64,000 bases of DNA from QHVT01 sp036399015 (lineage in GTDB: Bacteria > Acidobacteriota > Thermoanaerobaculia > Gp7-AA8). Below the pieces are notes generated by a model, which did no database searches, was not told where the DNA came from, and saw only the letters and a list, made by a program, of their open reading frames with translations. Positions 49,159 through 57,208 of the stretch are shown here, piece by piece; within the stretch, counting starts at the first letter, position 1; every line of letters begins with the position of its first letter. Both the position numbers and the translations under genes were made by a program. The stretch lies in NCBI GenBank assembly GCA_036399015.1, contig DASWNW010000106.1, positions 16,011 through 80,010 of the forward strand, read 5' to 3'.

Positions 49159-50121
49159 ATGGCAACGGAACCGCTCCCGACCTCCCGATCCCTCGACCGG
49201 ATCGCGGCACTGCAGGCGAACGTCGAACGCGTCATCCGCGGCAAGTCGGAAGTGGTGCAGTTCTGCATCGCGGCGCTGCTGGCGAAAGGGCACATCCTCC
49301 TCGAGGACGTGCCGGGCGTCGGCAAGACCACGCTGGCCCACGCGCTGGCGCGCTCGCTCTCGCTGCAGTTTCAGCGCATCCAGTTCACCAGCGACCTGCT
49401 GCCGGCGGACATCGTCGGCGTCACCATCTATAACCAGGACCAGCAGGAGTTCGAGTTCGTCTCCGGACCGATCTTCACGAACGTCCTGCTGGCCGATGAG
49501 ATCAACCGCGCGACGCCGAAGTCGCAGTCGGCGCTGCTGGAGGCGATGAGCGAGGGGACGATCACGCTCGAGAAGCGGCACATGCCGCTGCCCGACCCCT
49601 TCCTGGTCATCGCGACGCAGAACCCGATCGAGCACGTGGGCACTTACCCGCTGCCGGAGTCGCAGCTCGACCGCTTCCTCATGCGCCTGACCATCGGCTA
49701 CCCGAACGCGGCGGATGAGAAGCAGCTCCTCCGCTCGGGCGGCGGCCAGGTGGCGCTCGATCACCTCGAGCCGGTGCTGGAGGGGGACGAGGTGCGCGAG
49801 CTGCAGGCGCGCGTCCCGCAGGTGCACGTCAGCGAGGCGCTGGTGGAGTACCTGATGCTGGTCGTCCAGACCACCCGCACCCACCCCGACGTCGCGCTAG
49901 GCGTCTCGACCCGCGGCGCGTTGACCTACTTCAAAGCCTGCCAGGCGCTCGCGCTGGTGAGCGGCCGCGACTTCGTCATCCCGGAAGACATCAAGCGCCT
50001 GGCGAGCCCCGTCCTCTCGCACCGCATCCTGATGAAAGACCGCCGCATGACCCGCGGCGACTTCTCCCCCGAGGCCAAGTTCATCCAGAAAATCGTGAAC
50101 GAGATCGCGGTGCCGAGGTGA
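49159..50121 (+). CDS. MoxR-family AAA+ ATPase
   Basis: 320 residues. Walker A LLEDVPGVGKTTLAHALA at about 48-65, the ATPase Walker B VLLADEINRATPKSQSALLEAM, sensor 1 VIATQNPIEHVGTYPLPESQLDRF. MoxR ATPases act as chaperones or activators for partners with von Willebrand or DUF58 domains; DUF58 and a transglutaminase-type protein follow downstream, the usual arrangement. The two small minus-strand genes at 50123-50493 interrupt the operon. Confidence 0.95.
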   Translation: MATEPLPTSRSLDRIAALQANVERVIRGKSEVVQFCIAALLAKGHILLEDVPGVGKTTLAHALARSLSLQFQRIQFTSDLLPADIVGVTIYNQDQQEFEFVSGPIFTNVLLADEINRATPKSQSALLEAMSEGTITLEKRHMPLPDPFLVIATQNPIEHVGTYPLPESQLDRFLMRLTIGYPNAADEKQLLRSGGGQVALDHLEPVLEGDEVRELQARVPQVHVSEALVEYLMLVVQTTRTHPDVALGVSTRGALTYFKACQALALVSGRDFVIPEDIKRLASPVLSHRILMKDRRMTRGDFSPEAKFIQKIVNEIAVPR

Positions 50122-50122
50122 G

Positions 50123-50269
50123 CTAATGCTTCTCGAGGGACTTGCGGCGGGTGTTTTCTTCTTCCTGCGCTTTCAGGCGCTGGACGTGAATTCCGAGGAA
50201 GCCAATCGCGGCCAGAAACCCGCCGAACACCAGGAGAGCGCCCACGGCAAGATAGTCCTGACCTGTCAT
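50123..50269 (-). CDS. 48-residue membrane peptide
   Basis: MTGQDYLAVGALLVFGGFLA then AIGFLGIHVQRLKAQEEENT and a basic end RRKSLEKH. One membrane helix (about 6-26) and a charged helix. GGGAGGAG lies 8 nt upstream of the ATG. The ATG overlaps the stop of the 75-residue gene upstream (ATGA). It starts right after the MoxR stop, on the opposite strand. Confidence 0.68.
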   Translation of the reverse strand: MTGQDYLAVGALLVFGGFLAAIGFLGIHVQRLKAQEEENTRRKSLEKH

Positions 50270-50493
50270 TCGGTTGCTCCTCCCTGGATTCGGACTTCAA
50301 TGTAGGTGCCGGTGACCCACAACGCAATCGCGACCGACGAATTCACGGCTGCCCAGCCGAACGTCAGCTCATCCTCGACCAGCTTGTCGAGCATGGCGAA
50401 GACGAACCACAGCACGGCGATTTCACGCAGCGAGTCGCAGCCGCGGAGTACGACCAGCTTCTCCTCCAGCAGGCGTTTGAACCAGTTTCTCAT
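50266..50493 (-). CDS. 75-residue two-span membrane protein
   Basis: MRNWFKRLLEEKLVVLRGCD opens with an amphipathic basic helix, then two membrane segments (IAVLWFVFAMLDKLV and AAVNSSVAIALWVTGTYI, about 25-39 and 48-65). ATGA-coupled to the 48-residue gene downstream. Divergent from the DUF58 gene with 57 nt between the starts. No family known to me; the coupling and hydropathy support a small membrane complex. Confidence 0.68.
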   Translation of the reverse strand: MRNWFKRLLEEKLVVLRGCDSLREIAVLWFVFAMLDKLVEDELTFGWAAVNSSVAIALWVTGTYIEVRIQGGATE

Positions 50494-50550
50494 CGGGCCG
50501 AGGGTAGCAACGTGTTCTCGCTTTTCCGAGGAATCCACATCAGGTAGATC

Positions 50551-51546
50551 ATGACCACCGCCGCCCTCCCGTCGTTCGAGTTTCAGGGTGTCGTCCGGCT
50601 CACGAAAGTCGGGACGACGTACATCCTCTCGACCGTCATCCTGGCGGTGGCGGCGATCAATACGGGGAACAACGCCATCTACATCGCGGTGGCGCTGATG
50701 CTCGGCTGTCTGATGCTGTCGGGGCTCGCGTCGAAGGGGGGGCTGAAGCATCTGCAGGCGGAGATCGTGGCGCTCGACGAGGCGTGGGCGGGGCGGCCGG
50801 CGGACGGTGCGCTGCGCATCCGCAACGACTCGCGCATCTGGAACGTGCGGGACGTGGTGCTGGTCTCCGACGCGTTCGCGGAGCCGGCGCTCGTGCCGCT
50901 CATCCCGCGGCGGAGCGAGGTGCTGGTGCCGGTGCCGTTCCTCTTCCCGCGCCGCGGGCTGGCGCAGGTGAGCGCGGTCGACTCGTACACCCGCTATCCG
51001 TTCGGCTTCTTCCTCAAGAAGCGGCGCCTCCGCGTGTCGAGCGAGGTGGTGGTGTACCCGCGCATCCTGGCCGAGGAGCAGGCGCGCGAGCGCTTCCGCC
51101 CGGTGACGGGGGAGGCGACCAACACCGCCCGCCCCGGCTCCGGCAGCGAGATCCATTCGTTCCGCGACTACGTCCGCGGCGACTCGCTCCGCCAGGTGCA
51201 CTGGAAGAAGTCGGCGAGCCTCGGCCGCTGGATCATGAAGCAGCATGAAGCCGACGCGGCCCGCTCGGTGCTCGTCGTCGTCGACCCCTACAAGCCGCGG
51301 CAGGCCTCGGACGAGCAGTTCGAGGAGATGGTCTCCGCCGCCGCGACGTTCCTCTATTACGCCGTGCAGCGGGGGCTCGACGTGACGCTCTCGCTGCCGC
51401 GCGTGACGATCCGGGTGCGGGAGGCGGAGGCGGCCGGCGCCCTCTTCCGCGCCCTGGCGCTGCTCGAGCCGGCGCACGAGCCGGTGCACCAGCTCCTCGA
51501 ACGCGACGCGATCCTCTTCTCGGTCGCAGGGAGCGCCGCCGCATGA
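50551..51546 (+). CDS. DUF58 domain protein
   Basis: 331 residues. Two N-terminal membrane helices (about 24-60), a beta-rich stretch, then the DUF58 signature EIHSFRDYVRGDSLRQVHWKKSASLGRWIMKQHE and VLVVVDPYKPR, a vWA-like fold. Works with the MoxR ATPase upstream and the transglutaminase-type protein downstream (ATGA overlap). The exact role of these systems is unsettled; envelope or peptidoglycan maintenance is usually proposed. Confidence 0.92.
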   Translation: MTTAALPSFEFQGVVRLTKVGTTYILSTVILAVAAINTGNNAIYIAVALMLGCLMLSGLASKGGLKHLQAEIVALDEAWAGRPADGALRIRNDSRIWNVRDVVLVSDAFAEPALVPLIPRRSEVLVPVPFLFPRRGLAQVSAVDSYTRYPFGFFLKKRRLRVSSEVVVYPRILAEEQARERFRPVTGEATNTARPGSGSEIHSFRDYVRGDSLRQVHWKKSASLGRWIMKQHEADAARSVLVVVDPYKPRQASDEQFEEMVSAAATFLYYAVQRGLDVTLSLPRVTIRVREAEAAGALFRALALLEPAHEPVHQLLERDAILFSVAGSAAA

Positions 51547-53495
51547 GCCGCAAGGCGCGCGAGCTCGAGACGCTGCTGCTGACGATGTTCGCGGCGTTGC
51601 CGCTCTACTTCACGAACGCGATCGGCAAGGCGCCGGTGCTGCTCTTCCACGCCGCGATGGCGGGGGTGGTGCTGCGGGTGGCGATGGGGAAGGGGCCGGA
51701 GCTGCTGCCGGCGCGCCTCATGCGCTGGATCGCGCTCGCCTACGTGCCGTTCTACATCGTCGACTGGCGGTTGCTCGGCGGCAGCGCGATCGCGGCCTCG
51801 ACGCATCTGGTGCTGTTCATCGCCGTGTACCAGCCGATCGAGTCGCTGCAGCGGAACAACCACGCGCAGCGGATGCTCACCACCGCGCTCATCTTCATCG
51901 CCAGCCTCGCGACGTCGACGCACATCACCGTCATCCCGTTCGTGCTCGTCTTCGCCCTGCTGATGTTCCGGCAGTTGATGTACGTGAGCCACGTCGAGAC
52001 GGTGCGCTCGATCGGCGCGGCATATGCGGAGCCCCCCTCGGGAGGCGCGGCGCTGTTCTATCTCTTCGGCGCGATGGCCATCGGCGCGCTCCTCTTCCCG
52101 CTGCTGCCGCGCGTGCGCAATCCGCTCGTCTCCGGCTACGGCGGCGCGCTGGCCGGCGGCGCGAGCGCGCTCGCCGACACGATCAACTTCGGCGACCCGC
52201 GCCGCGGCATCTCGGACGCCACGGTCGTCGCCCGAGTCTGGCTCGACGACGGCGCGCGGCGCACCTTCACCCCCATCCGCCTGCGCGGCATGATCTACGA
52301 CCGCTTCGAGCGGGGTGCCTGGGCGCAGTCGCTGCGCGGCATCCGCGAGGTGCCGTCGCGCGGCGGCACGGTCAACCTCGGCCGCCCACGCGGACGCGAA
52401 GGCAACGCGATCGTGCAGCAGCGCGTATTTCGCGGGAAGCTCTTCCTGCCGGTCGGCACGTATGCCGTGGACGGCCATCCCGGCCGCCTCTACGAGGGGC
52501 CGGCGCGCGACACCTATTACTCGTACGCCGACGGGACGCTGAACCTCAGCGTGCGCATGGCCACCGAGGTGGAGCCGCTGCGGCTGATGCGCGTCTCGCC
52601 GGTGCACTACCCGATCACGCCGGAGGTGGCGTCGATGGCGCGCTCGATCGTCGGGAACGAGACGCGCCCCGAGCGCCGCGCGCGGCTGATCGAGCGGTAC
52701 CTGATGGAGAACTTCCGCTACGTGCCGAACACCGCCAGCGCGATGGCGCCGAGCTCGGTCGAGGAGTTCCTGCTGCGCCGCCGCGCCGGCCACTGCGAGT
52801 ATTTCGCCGCCGGGATGGTCGTGCTCATGACGGCGCTCGACACGCCGGCGCGCATCGCCGGCGGCTACTACGGCGGGCGGCTCAATCCGATCACCGGCTA
52901 CTACGCCATGCGCCGCGAGGACGCGCACGCCTGGACGGAGGTGTGGGACGGGACGCGCTGGATGACGTTCGACTCGACACCGCCGTCGCTGCGCCCCGGC
53001 ATGAGCACCAGCGGTCTGATGAAGGAGTACATGTCGCTCCTCGGCGACTCGATGACGTTCATGTGGGACCGCTACGTCCTCACGTTCGGCCTCGGCGACC
53101 AGATCGCGCTCGCCGAGGACGTGGTCGACTGGATGCGCGCGACCGCGTCGACGCTCCGCAACGGCGTCAGCGCGAGCCTGGAGCAGGTGGAGTGGCCGTC
53201 GTTCCTCCCCTGGCTCGCGTTGCTGATCGTTACCGGTGGAGCCGCGGTTGCAGTCGCGCGCAGCCGCCGCCCACTCTTCGACGAGCTCTCCCGCCACCTC
53301 GCGAGAAGCGGCATCGAGGTCGGCCCCGCGATGACGATGGAGGACGCGCTCCGCGAGCTGCGTCGCGACCACCCGGAAGCCGCGCGCGAGCTCGAGCCGC
53401 TCATCGCGCTGTACGAGGAGGAGCGGTTCTCCGCGCGTCCCGACCGCGCCCGCGCCAGCGCCGTCCGGCGCAGGCTGCGCGAGTTGCGGACGTAG
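51543..53495 (+). CDS. Membrane transglutaminase-like protein (DUF3488/TgpA type)
   Basis: 650 residues. Six N-terminal helices (to about 200), a periplasmic transglutaminase-like domain with the Cys of RRAGHCEYFAAGMVVLMTALD, the His of MRREDAHAWTEVWDG and the Asp of WMTFDSTPPS, then a last membrane helix (FLPWLALLIVTGGAAVAVA) and a cytosolic DUF4129-like tail. The Cys-His-Asp triad is complete. Third member of the MoxR-DUF58-transglutaminase operon. Confidence 0.94.
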   Translation: MSRKARELETLLLTMFAALPLYFTNAIGKAPVLLFHAAMAGVVLRVAMGKGPELLPARLMRWIALAYVPFYIVDWRLLGGSAIAASTHLVLFIAVYQPIESLQRNNHAQRMLTTALIFIASLATSTHITVIPFVLVFALLMFRQLMYVSHVETVRSIGAAYAEPPSGGAALFYLFGAMAIGALLFPLLPRVRNPLVSGYGGALAGGASALADTINFGDPRRGISDATVVARVWLDDGARRTFTPIRLRGMIYDRFERGAWAQSLRGIREVPSRGGTVNLGRPRGREGNAIVQQRVFRGKLFLPVGTYAVDGHPGRLYEGPARDTYYSYADGTLNLSVRMATEVEPLRLMRVSPVHYPITPEVASMARSIVGNETRPERRARLIERYLMENFRYVPNTASAMAPSSVEEFLLRRRAGHCEYFAAGMVVLMTALDTPARIAGGYYGGRLNPITGYYAMRREDAHAWTEVWDGTRWMTFDSTPPSLRPGMSTSGLMKEYMSLLGDSMTFMWDRYVLTFGLGDQIALAEDVVDWMRATASTLRNGVSASLEQVEWPSFLPWLALLIVTGGAAVAVARSRRPLFDELSRHLARSGIEVGPAMTMEDALRELRRDHPEAARELEPLIALYEEERFSARPDRARASAVRRRLRELRT

Positions 53496-53501
53496 AACGC
53501 C

Positions 53502-53639
53502 GACGAGGGGCCTCCGGCGGGCCGGCACGGCCGCCAGCGTCGGTTGCCTCAGGCTGAACGCACGCACTTCGCGCGACGCGCGCGGTCCGTGCGAAAACCA
53601 GCGCCGCCGGCCGTGCCGGCCCGCCGGAGGCCCCTCGTC
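53502..53639. repeat. Perfect 32 bp inverted repeat between convergent genes
   Basis: GACGAGGGGCCTCCGGCGGG... (53502-53533) and its exact reverse complement (53608-53639), with a 74 nt centre that itself holds CGCACG/CGTGCG. Lies between the 3' ends of the transglutaminase gene and pdxJ and fills their gap. It is a candidate bidirectional stop or an inserted palindromic element; no T tracts. Confidence 0.92.
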
Positions 53640-53651
53640 AGTCCTTCGTAC

Positions 53652-54386
53652 TCAGCGTGTCGGGAGCCGGCGCGGGTTGCGCATCAGCGTGGCCATTTCG
53701 CGGACGGCGGCATCGAGTCCGACCAGTGCGGCGCGGGAGATGATCGAGTGGCCGATGTTCAGCTCCTCGATCTCCGGCACGACGGCGATCGCGTCGATGT
53801 TGCGGTAGGTCAGGCCGTGGCCGGCGTAGACGGTGAGGCCGAGCTTCTTCGCGGCGCGGGCGGCGGTGGCGAGCTTTTCGAGCTCCGCCTGCCAGTTGCC
53901 GCCCTTCCAGGCGTCGGCGAACTTGCCGGTGTTGATCTCGATCTTCGGCGCCTTCAGCTTGTGGCACTGGCGGATCTGCTCGAGGTCGGGATCGACGAAG
54001 ATCGAGACGTCGATGCGGGCGTCGAGCAGTTGCGTCACCGCCTTCTCCACGTTCCCCGAGTGCAGCACCACGTCCAAGCCGCCCTCCGTCGTCACCTCGT
54101 CCTTGCGCTCGGGGACGAGCGTCACCTGGTGCGGCTTCACCGTCTGGGCGATGCGGACCATCTCCGTCGTGGCGGCCATCTCCACGTTGAGGTGCGTGGT
54201 GACGGTCTTGCGGAGCAGCTCGACGTCGCGGTCCTGGATGTGGCGGCGGTCGCCGCGGAGGTGCACGGTGATCCCCTGCGCCCCGGCGAGCTCGCAGATC
54301 ACCGCCGCCGCGACCGGATCCGGCTCGTCCGTCTTCCGCGCCTCGCGGATCGTTGCGATGTGATCGATGTTGACTGCTAGCCGCAT
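53652..54386 (-). CDS. pdxJ: Pyridoxine 5'-phosphate synthase
   Basis: 244 residues from the ATG at 54386. Condenses 1-deoxyxylulose 5-phosphate with the PdxA product to form pyridoxine phosphate. RLAVNIDHIATIREARK, HLRGDRRHIQDRDV, LNVEMAAT, TVYAGHGLTYRN and ELNIGHSIISRAAL are all the conserved blocks. Its open frame continues upstream but that is antisense to the transpeptidase gene. Confidence 0.96.
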   Translation of the reverse strand: MRLAVNIDHIATIREARKTDEPDPVAAAVICELAGAQGITVHLRGDRRHIQDRDVELLRKTVTTHLNVEMAATTEMVRIAQTVKPHQVTLVPERKDEVTTEGGLDVVLHSGNVEKAVTQLLDARIDVSIFVDPDLEQIRQCHKLKAPKIEINTGKFADAWKGGNWQAELEKLATAARAAKKLGLTVYAGHGLTYRNIDAIAVVPEIEELNIGHSIISRAALVGLDAAVREMATLMRNPRRLPTR

Positions 54387-54391
54387 GGCGG

Positions 54392-54397
54392 TAAGGT
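54392..54397 (+). promoter_or_regulatory. -10-like TAAGGT before the transpeptidase gene
   Basis: TAAGGT ends 7 nt before the GTG at 54405. Only 18 nt separate the divergent pdxJ and transpeptidase starts. Confidence 0.35.
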
Positions 54398-54404
54398 TAG
54401 CAGG

Positions 54405-55190
54405 GTGCGCAGGCGTCATATCTACGGTGTCATAGTCGCGCTCGCGCTGCTGGGCGGCGGCGGCGCGTTGGTCGTTTACGGCCGCGCGATGTGGTACCCG
54501 CTCTACCTGCGCATCGCCGGCCCGCGCACCGTCGCCGACGTCCTCGCGCAGTACGGCCCGGAGGCACGGCGGCGGCTCGAGCCGCACTTTCGCCGCGCCG
54601 GCGTCGCCTATCCGCCGAAGGAGATCGCGTTCCTGGTTTTCAAGCGCGAGCGGCGCGTCGCGCTCTGGGCCCGCTCCGGCGCCGACTGGCGGTTCGTGCG
54701 CGACTATCCGATTCTCGCGGCGAGCGGCCACGCCGGGCCGAAGCTGCGCGAGGGGGACTCGCAGGTGCCGGAGGGCGTCTACCGGATCGAGCACCTCAAT
54801 CCGAACAGCAGCTATCACCTGTCGATGAAGGTCAGCTACCCGAACGCGTTCGACCGGCAGATGGCGAAGCGCGACGGCCGCACGCGACTGGGCGGCGACA
54901 TCTTCGTGCACGGCAAGGCGGTGTCGATCGGCTGCGTGGCGCTCGGCGACCGCGCGATCGAGGAGCTCTTCACGCTCGTCGCCAGGACCGGCGCGTCGAA
55001 GGTGCGGGTGATCATCGCCCCGAACGACCTCCGCACCGGCCGCCCGGTCGTGCACGAGCGGGCGCCGTCCTGGGTGAGGACGCTCTACCGCACCGTCGCC
55101 GCAGCGCTGGCCGATTTTCCCGTCTGGAAAGAATCGGGGAGCGCGCTGGACGTCCGCGGAATGCCCAAAGCAGTCACGCGTTTGAAGTAG
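54405..55190 (+). CDS. L,D-transpeptidase family protein (YkuD)
   Basis: 261 residues from GTG 54405. N-terminal membrane anchor (IYGVIVALALLGGGGALVVYG), then the YkuD domain: TPEGVY-like VPEGVYRI, and the active-site motif GDIFVHGKAVSIGCVALGD with H169 and C177. Makes or edits 3-3 peptidoglycan crosslinks or attaches envelope proteins. The SxGC spacing matches catalytically active members. Followed by the ABC-F gene after 5 nt. Confidence 0.9.
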   Translation: MRRRHIYGVIVALALLGGGGALVVYGRAMWYPLYLRIAGPRTVADVLAQYGPEARRRLEPHFRRAGVAYPPKEIAFLVFKRERRVALWARSGADWRFVRDYPILAASGHAGPKLREGDSQVPEGVYRIEHLNPNSSYHLSMKVSYPNAFDRQMAKRDGRTRLGGDIFVHGKAVSIGCVALGDRAIEELFTLVARTGASKVRVIIAPNDLRTGRPVVHERAPSWVRTLYRTVAAALADFPVWKESGSALDVRGMPKAVTRLK

Positions 55191-55195
55191 CCGCG

Positions 55196-57208
55196 ATGCT
55201 TTACCGGTTCGAAAACGTCGAGAAATCCTATGGGCCGCACGACGTCCTCAAGGGCGCCACGTGGCAGCACAACCCCGGCGAGCACGTCGGCCTCGTGGGC
55301 CGGAACGGCGCCGGCAAAACGACCCTCTTCCGCCTGCTCCTCAAGCAGGAGGAGCCGGACCGCGGTCAGATCATCCGCTCCTCCGGGATGACTATCGGCC
55401 ACGTCGGGCAGCATCTCGACGCCGAGCCGGGGATGTCGCTCTTCGACTTCGTCGAGACCGCGTTCGCCGAGGTGCTGCGCATCGAGCGCAAGATGCAGGC
55501 GATCGAGCACGACCTCGCCGACACCACCAAGTCCGCCGCGGAGCACGAGCGCCTCCTCGAAAAGTACGCCGAGCTGCAGCACGACTACGAGCACGCCGAC
55601 GGCTACACGCTGCACGCGGAAGTGGAGCGGGTGCTCACCGGCGTCGGCTTCAACGACAAGAAGGAGTGGGAGCGGCCGATCCTCGAGTTCAGCGGCGGCC
55701 AGCAGAACCGGGCCATGCTCGCGCGCGTGCTGCTGACGAAGGTCGACCTGCTGCTGCTCGACGAGCCGACGAACCACCTCGACCTCAACGGCATCGAGTT
55801 CCTCGAGGAGTTCCTGCAGGACTTCAAGGGGAGCTACCTCCTCATCTCGCACGACCGCACGTTTCTCAACCGCACCGTCTCGAAGATCGTCGAGCTCGCG
55901 CACGGCCGCCTCGTCGAGTACCACGGCAACTACGAGAAGTTTCTCCAGCTCCGCGGCGAGCGGATGGAGAAGATGGCCAAGGACTACGAGCGGCAGCAGG
56001 AGTACATCGCCGAGACGCAGGACTTCATCCGCCGCAACCTCGCGGGGCAGAAGACGAAGCAGGCGAAGTCGCGCCGCAAGATGCTCGACAAGCTCGACGA
56101 GGTGGAGCGTCCGGAGACCGACGAGACGCTCGCCAAGTTCAACCTCGACGGTGGCGCGCGCTCCGGCGCGATCGCCTTGACCGCCGATCGCGTGAGCGCC
56201 GGCTACGCCGCGAAGACCGTGCTGGAAAACTTCAGCATCCAGATCCGCCGCGGCGAGCGCTACGCGATCATGGGACCGAACGGCTCCGGAAAGTCGACGC
56301 TGCTCAAGACGTTCGCGGGGCGCGTTCCGCCGCTGGCCGGCTCGGTCTCCTACGGCCACAACGTGCAGGTCGGCTACTACGACCAGACCCTCGGCGACCT
56401 CAATCCGAAAGGGACGGTGATCGACGAGATCTGGAACCTCGACACCACCCAGACGGAGGAAGAGGTGCGCTCGTACCTGGCGCAGTTCTCGTTTTCGGGC
56501 GAGGACGTGTTCAAGAAGACGCGCGAGCTCTCCGGCGGCGAGAAGGGGCGGCTCGCGCTCGCCAAGATCATGTACGTCGGCGGCAACGTGATGCTGCTCG
56601 ACGAGCCGACGAACCACCTCGACGTCTACACGCGCGAGGCGCTGGAAGAGGCGCTCGAGAACTTCACAGGCGCGCTCATCGTCGTCTCGCACGACCGCTA
56701 CTTCGTCGACCGCGTGGCGGAGAACATCATCGTCGTCGAAGACGGCGAGGCGGAGGTCTACGCCGGCACGTACAGCGAGCTGGTGGCGAAGATAAAGGAA
56801 GGGGTGGCGGCGCCGGTGAAGGCCGAGCTGCCACGCACCGGCTCCGGTGGAGCGTCGGCCACTCCGGCCGCCGAACGATCCGCGAGCAAGCCAGCGGCCG
56901 CAGCGGCCGCCGCTCCACAAAAGCCGCCTGTCGTGGTCGTCGACCGGTCGGAGCAGCGCAGGCGCGAGAAGCGGATCCGGAAGATCGATGAGGAGATCGC
57001 GCAGCTCGAGGCGCGCATCGCCTCGGCCGAGGGGGAGCGGGAGCGCAACGACCTCCTGCTCTGCTCCGAGGAGGTCTTCCGCGACGGCGACCGCTCGAGG
57101 AAGATCCAGCAGCAGAACCACGACCTCAAAGCCATGATCGACCTGCTGTACGGGAAGTGGGAGGCGCTGGCGAAGGAGAAGGAAGACCTCGAGGCGGCGC
57201 CGGTCTGA
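55196..57208 (+). CDS. ABC-F family ATPase
   Basis: 670 residues from the ATG at 55196. Two fused ABC domains: Walker A GRNGAGKTT and GPNGSGKST, signatures EFSGGQQNR and ELSGGEKGR, Walker B LLLLDEPTNHLDL and VMLLDEPTNHLDV. The P-site tRNA interaction linker (about 240-300) lies between them, and a C-terminal coiled-coil is present. ABC-F proteins act on ribosomes. A low-complexity stretch of about 25 residues (SGGASATPAAERSASKP..) before the coiled coil is coded by a diverged copy of the palindrome family (56847-56918). Confidence 0.92.
   Translation: MLYRFENVEKSYGPHDVLKGATWQHNPGEHVGLVGRNGAGKTTLFRLLLKQEEPDRGQIIRSSGMTIGHVGQHLDAEPGMSLFDFVETAFAEVLRIERKMQAIEHDLADTTKSAAEHERLLEKYAELQHDYEHADGYTLHAEVERVLTGVGFNDKKEWERPILEFSGGQQNRAMLARVLLTKVDLLLLDEPTNHLDLNGIEFLEEFLQDFKGSYLLISHDRTFLNRTVSKIVELAHGRLVEYHGNYEKFLQLRGERMEKMAKDYERQQEYIAETQDFIRRNLAGQKTKQAKSRRKMLDKLDEVERPETDETLAKFNLDGGARSGAIALTADRVSAGYAAKTVLENFSIQIRRGERYAIMGPNGSGKSTLLKTFAGRVPPLAGSVSYGHNVQVGYYDQTLGDLNPKGTVIDEIWNLDTTQTEEEVRSYLAQFSFSGEDVFKKTRELSGGEKGRLALAKIMYVGGNVMLLDEPTNHLDVYTREALEEALENFTGALIVVSHDRYFVDRVAENIIVVEDGEAEVYAGTYSELVAKIKEGVAAPVKAELPRTGSGGASATPAAERSASKPAAAAAAAPQKPPVVVVDRSEQRRREKRIRKIDEEIAQLEARIASAEGERERNDLLLCSEEVFRDGDRSRKIQQQNHDLKAMIDLLYGKWEALAKEKEDLEAAPV
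56847..56918. repeat. Diverged paired palindrome inside the ABC-F gene
   Basis: GTGGAGCGTCGGCCACTCCG... at the left and GCGGCCGCCGCTCCAC at the right: same head-to-head layout and end sequences (GTGGAGCG / CGCTCCAC) as 15178-15246. In frame, giving an Ala/Ser/Pro linker. Confidence 0.65.

Noticed and set aside
46759..49884. 1041-codon open frame on the minus strand
   Set aside because: Shadow of the histidine kinase and MoxR genes; no motif, and those genes are beyond doubt.
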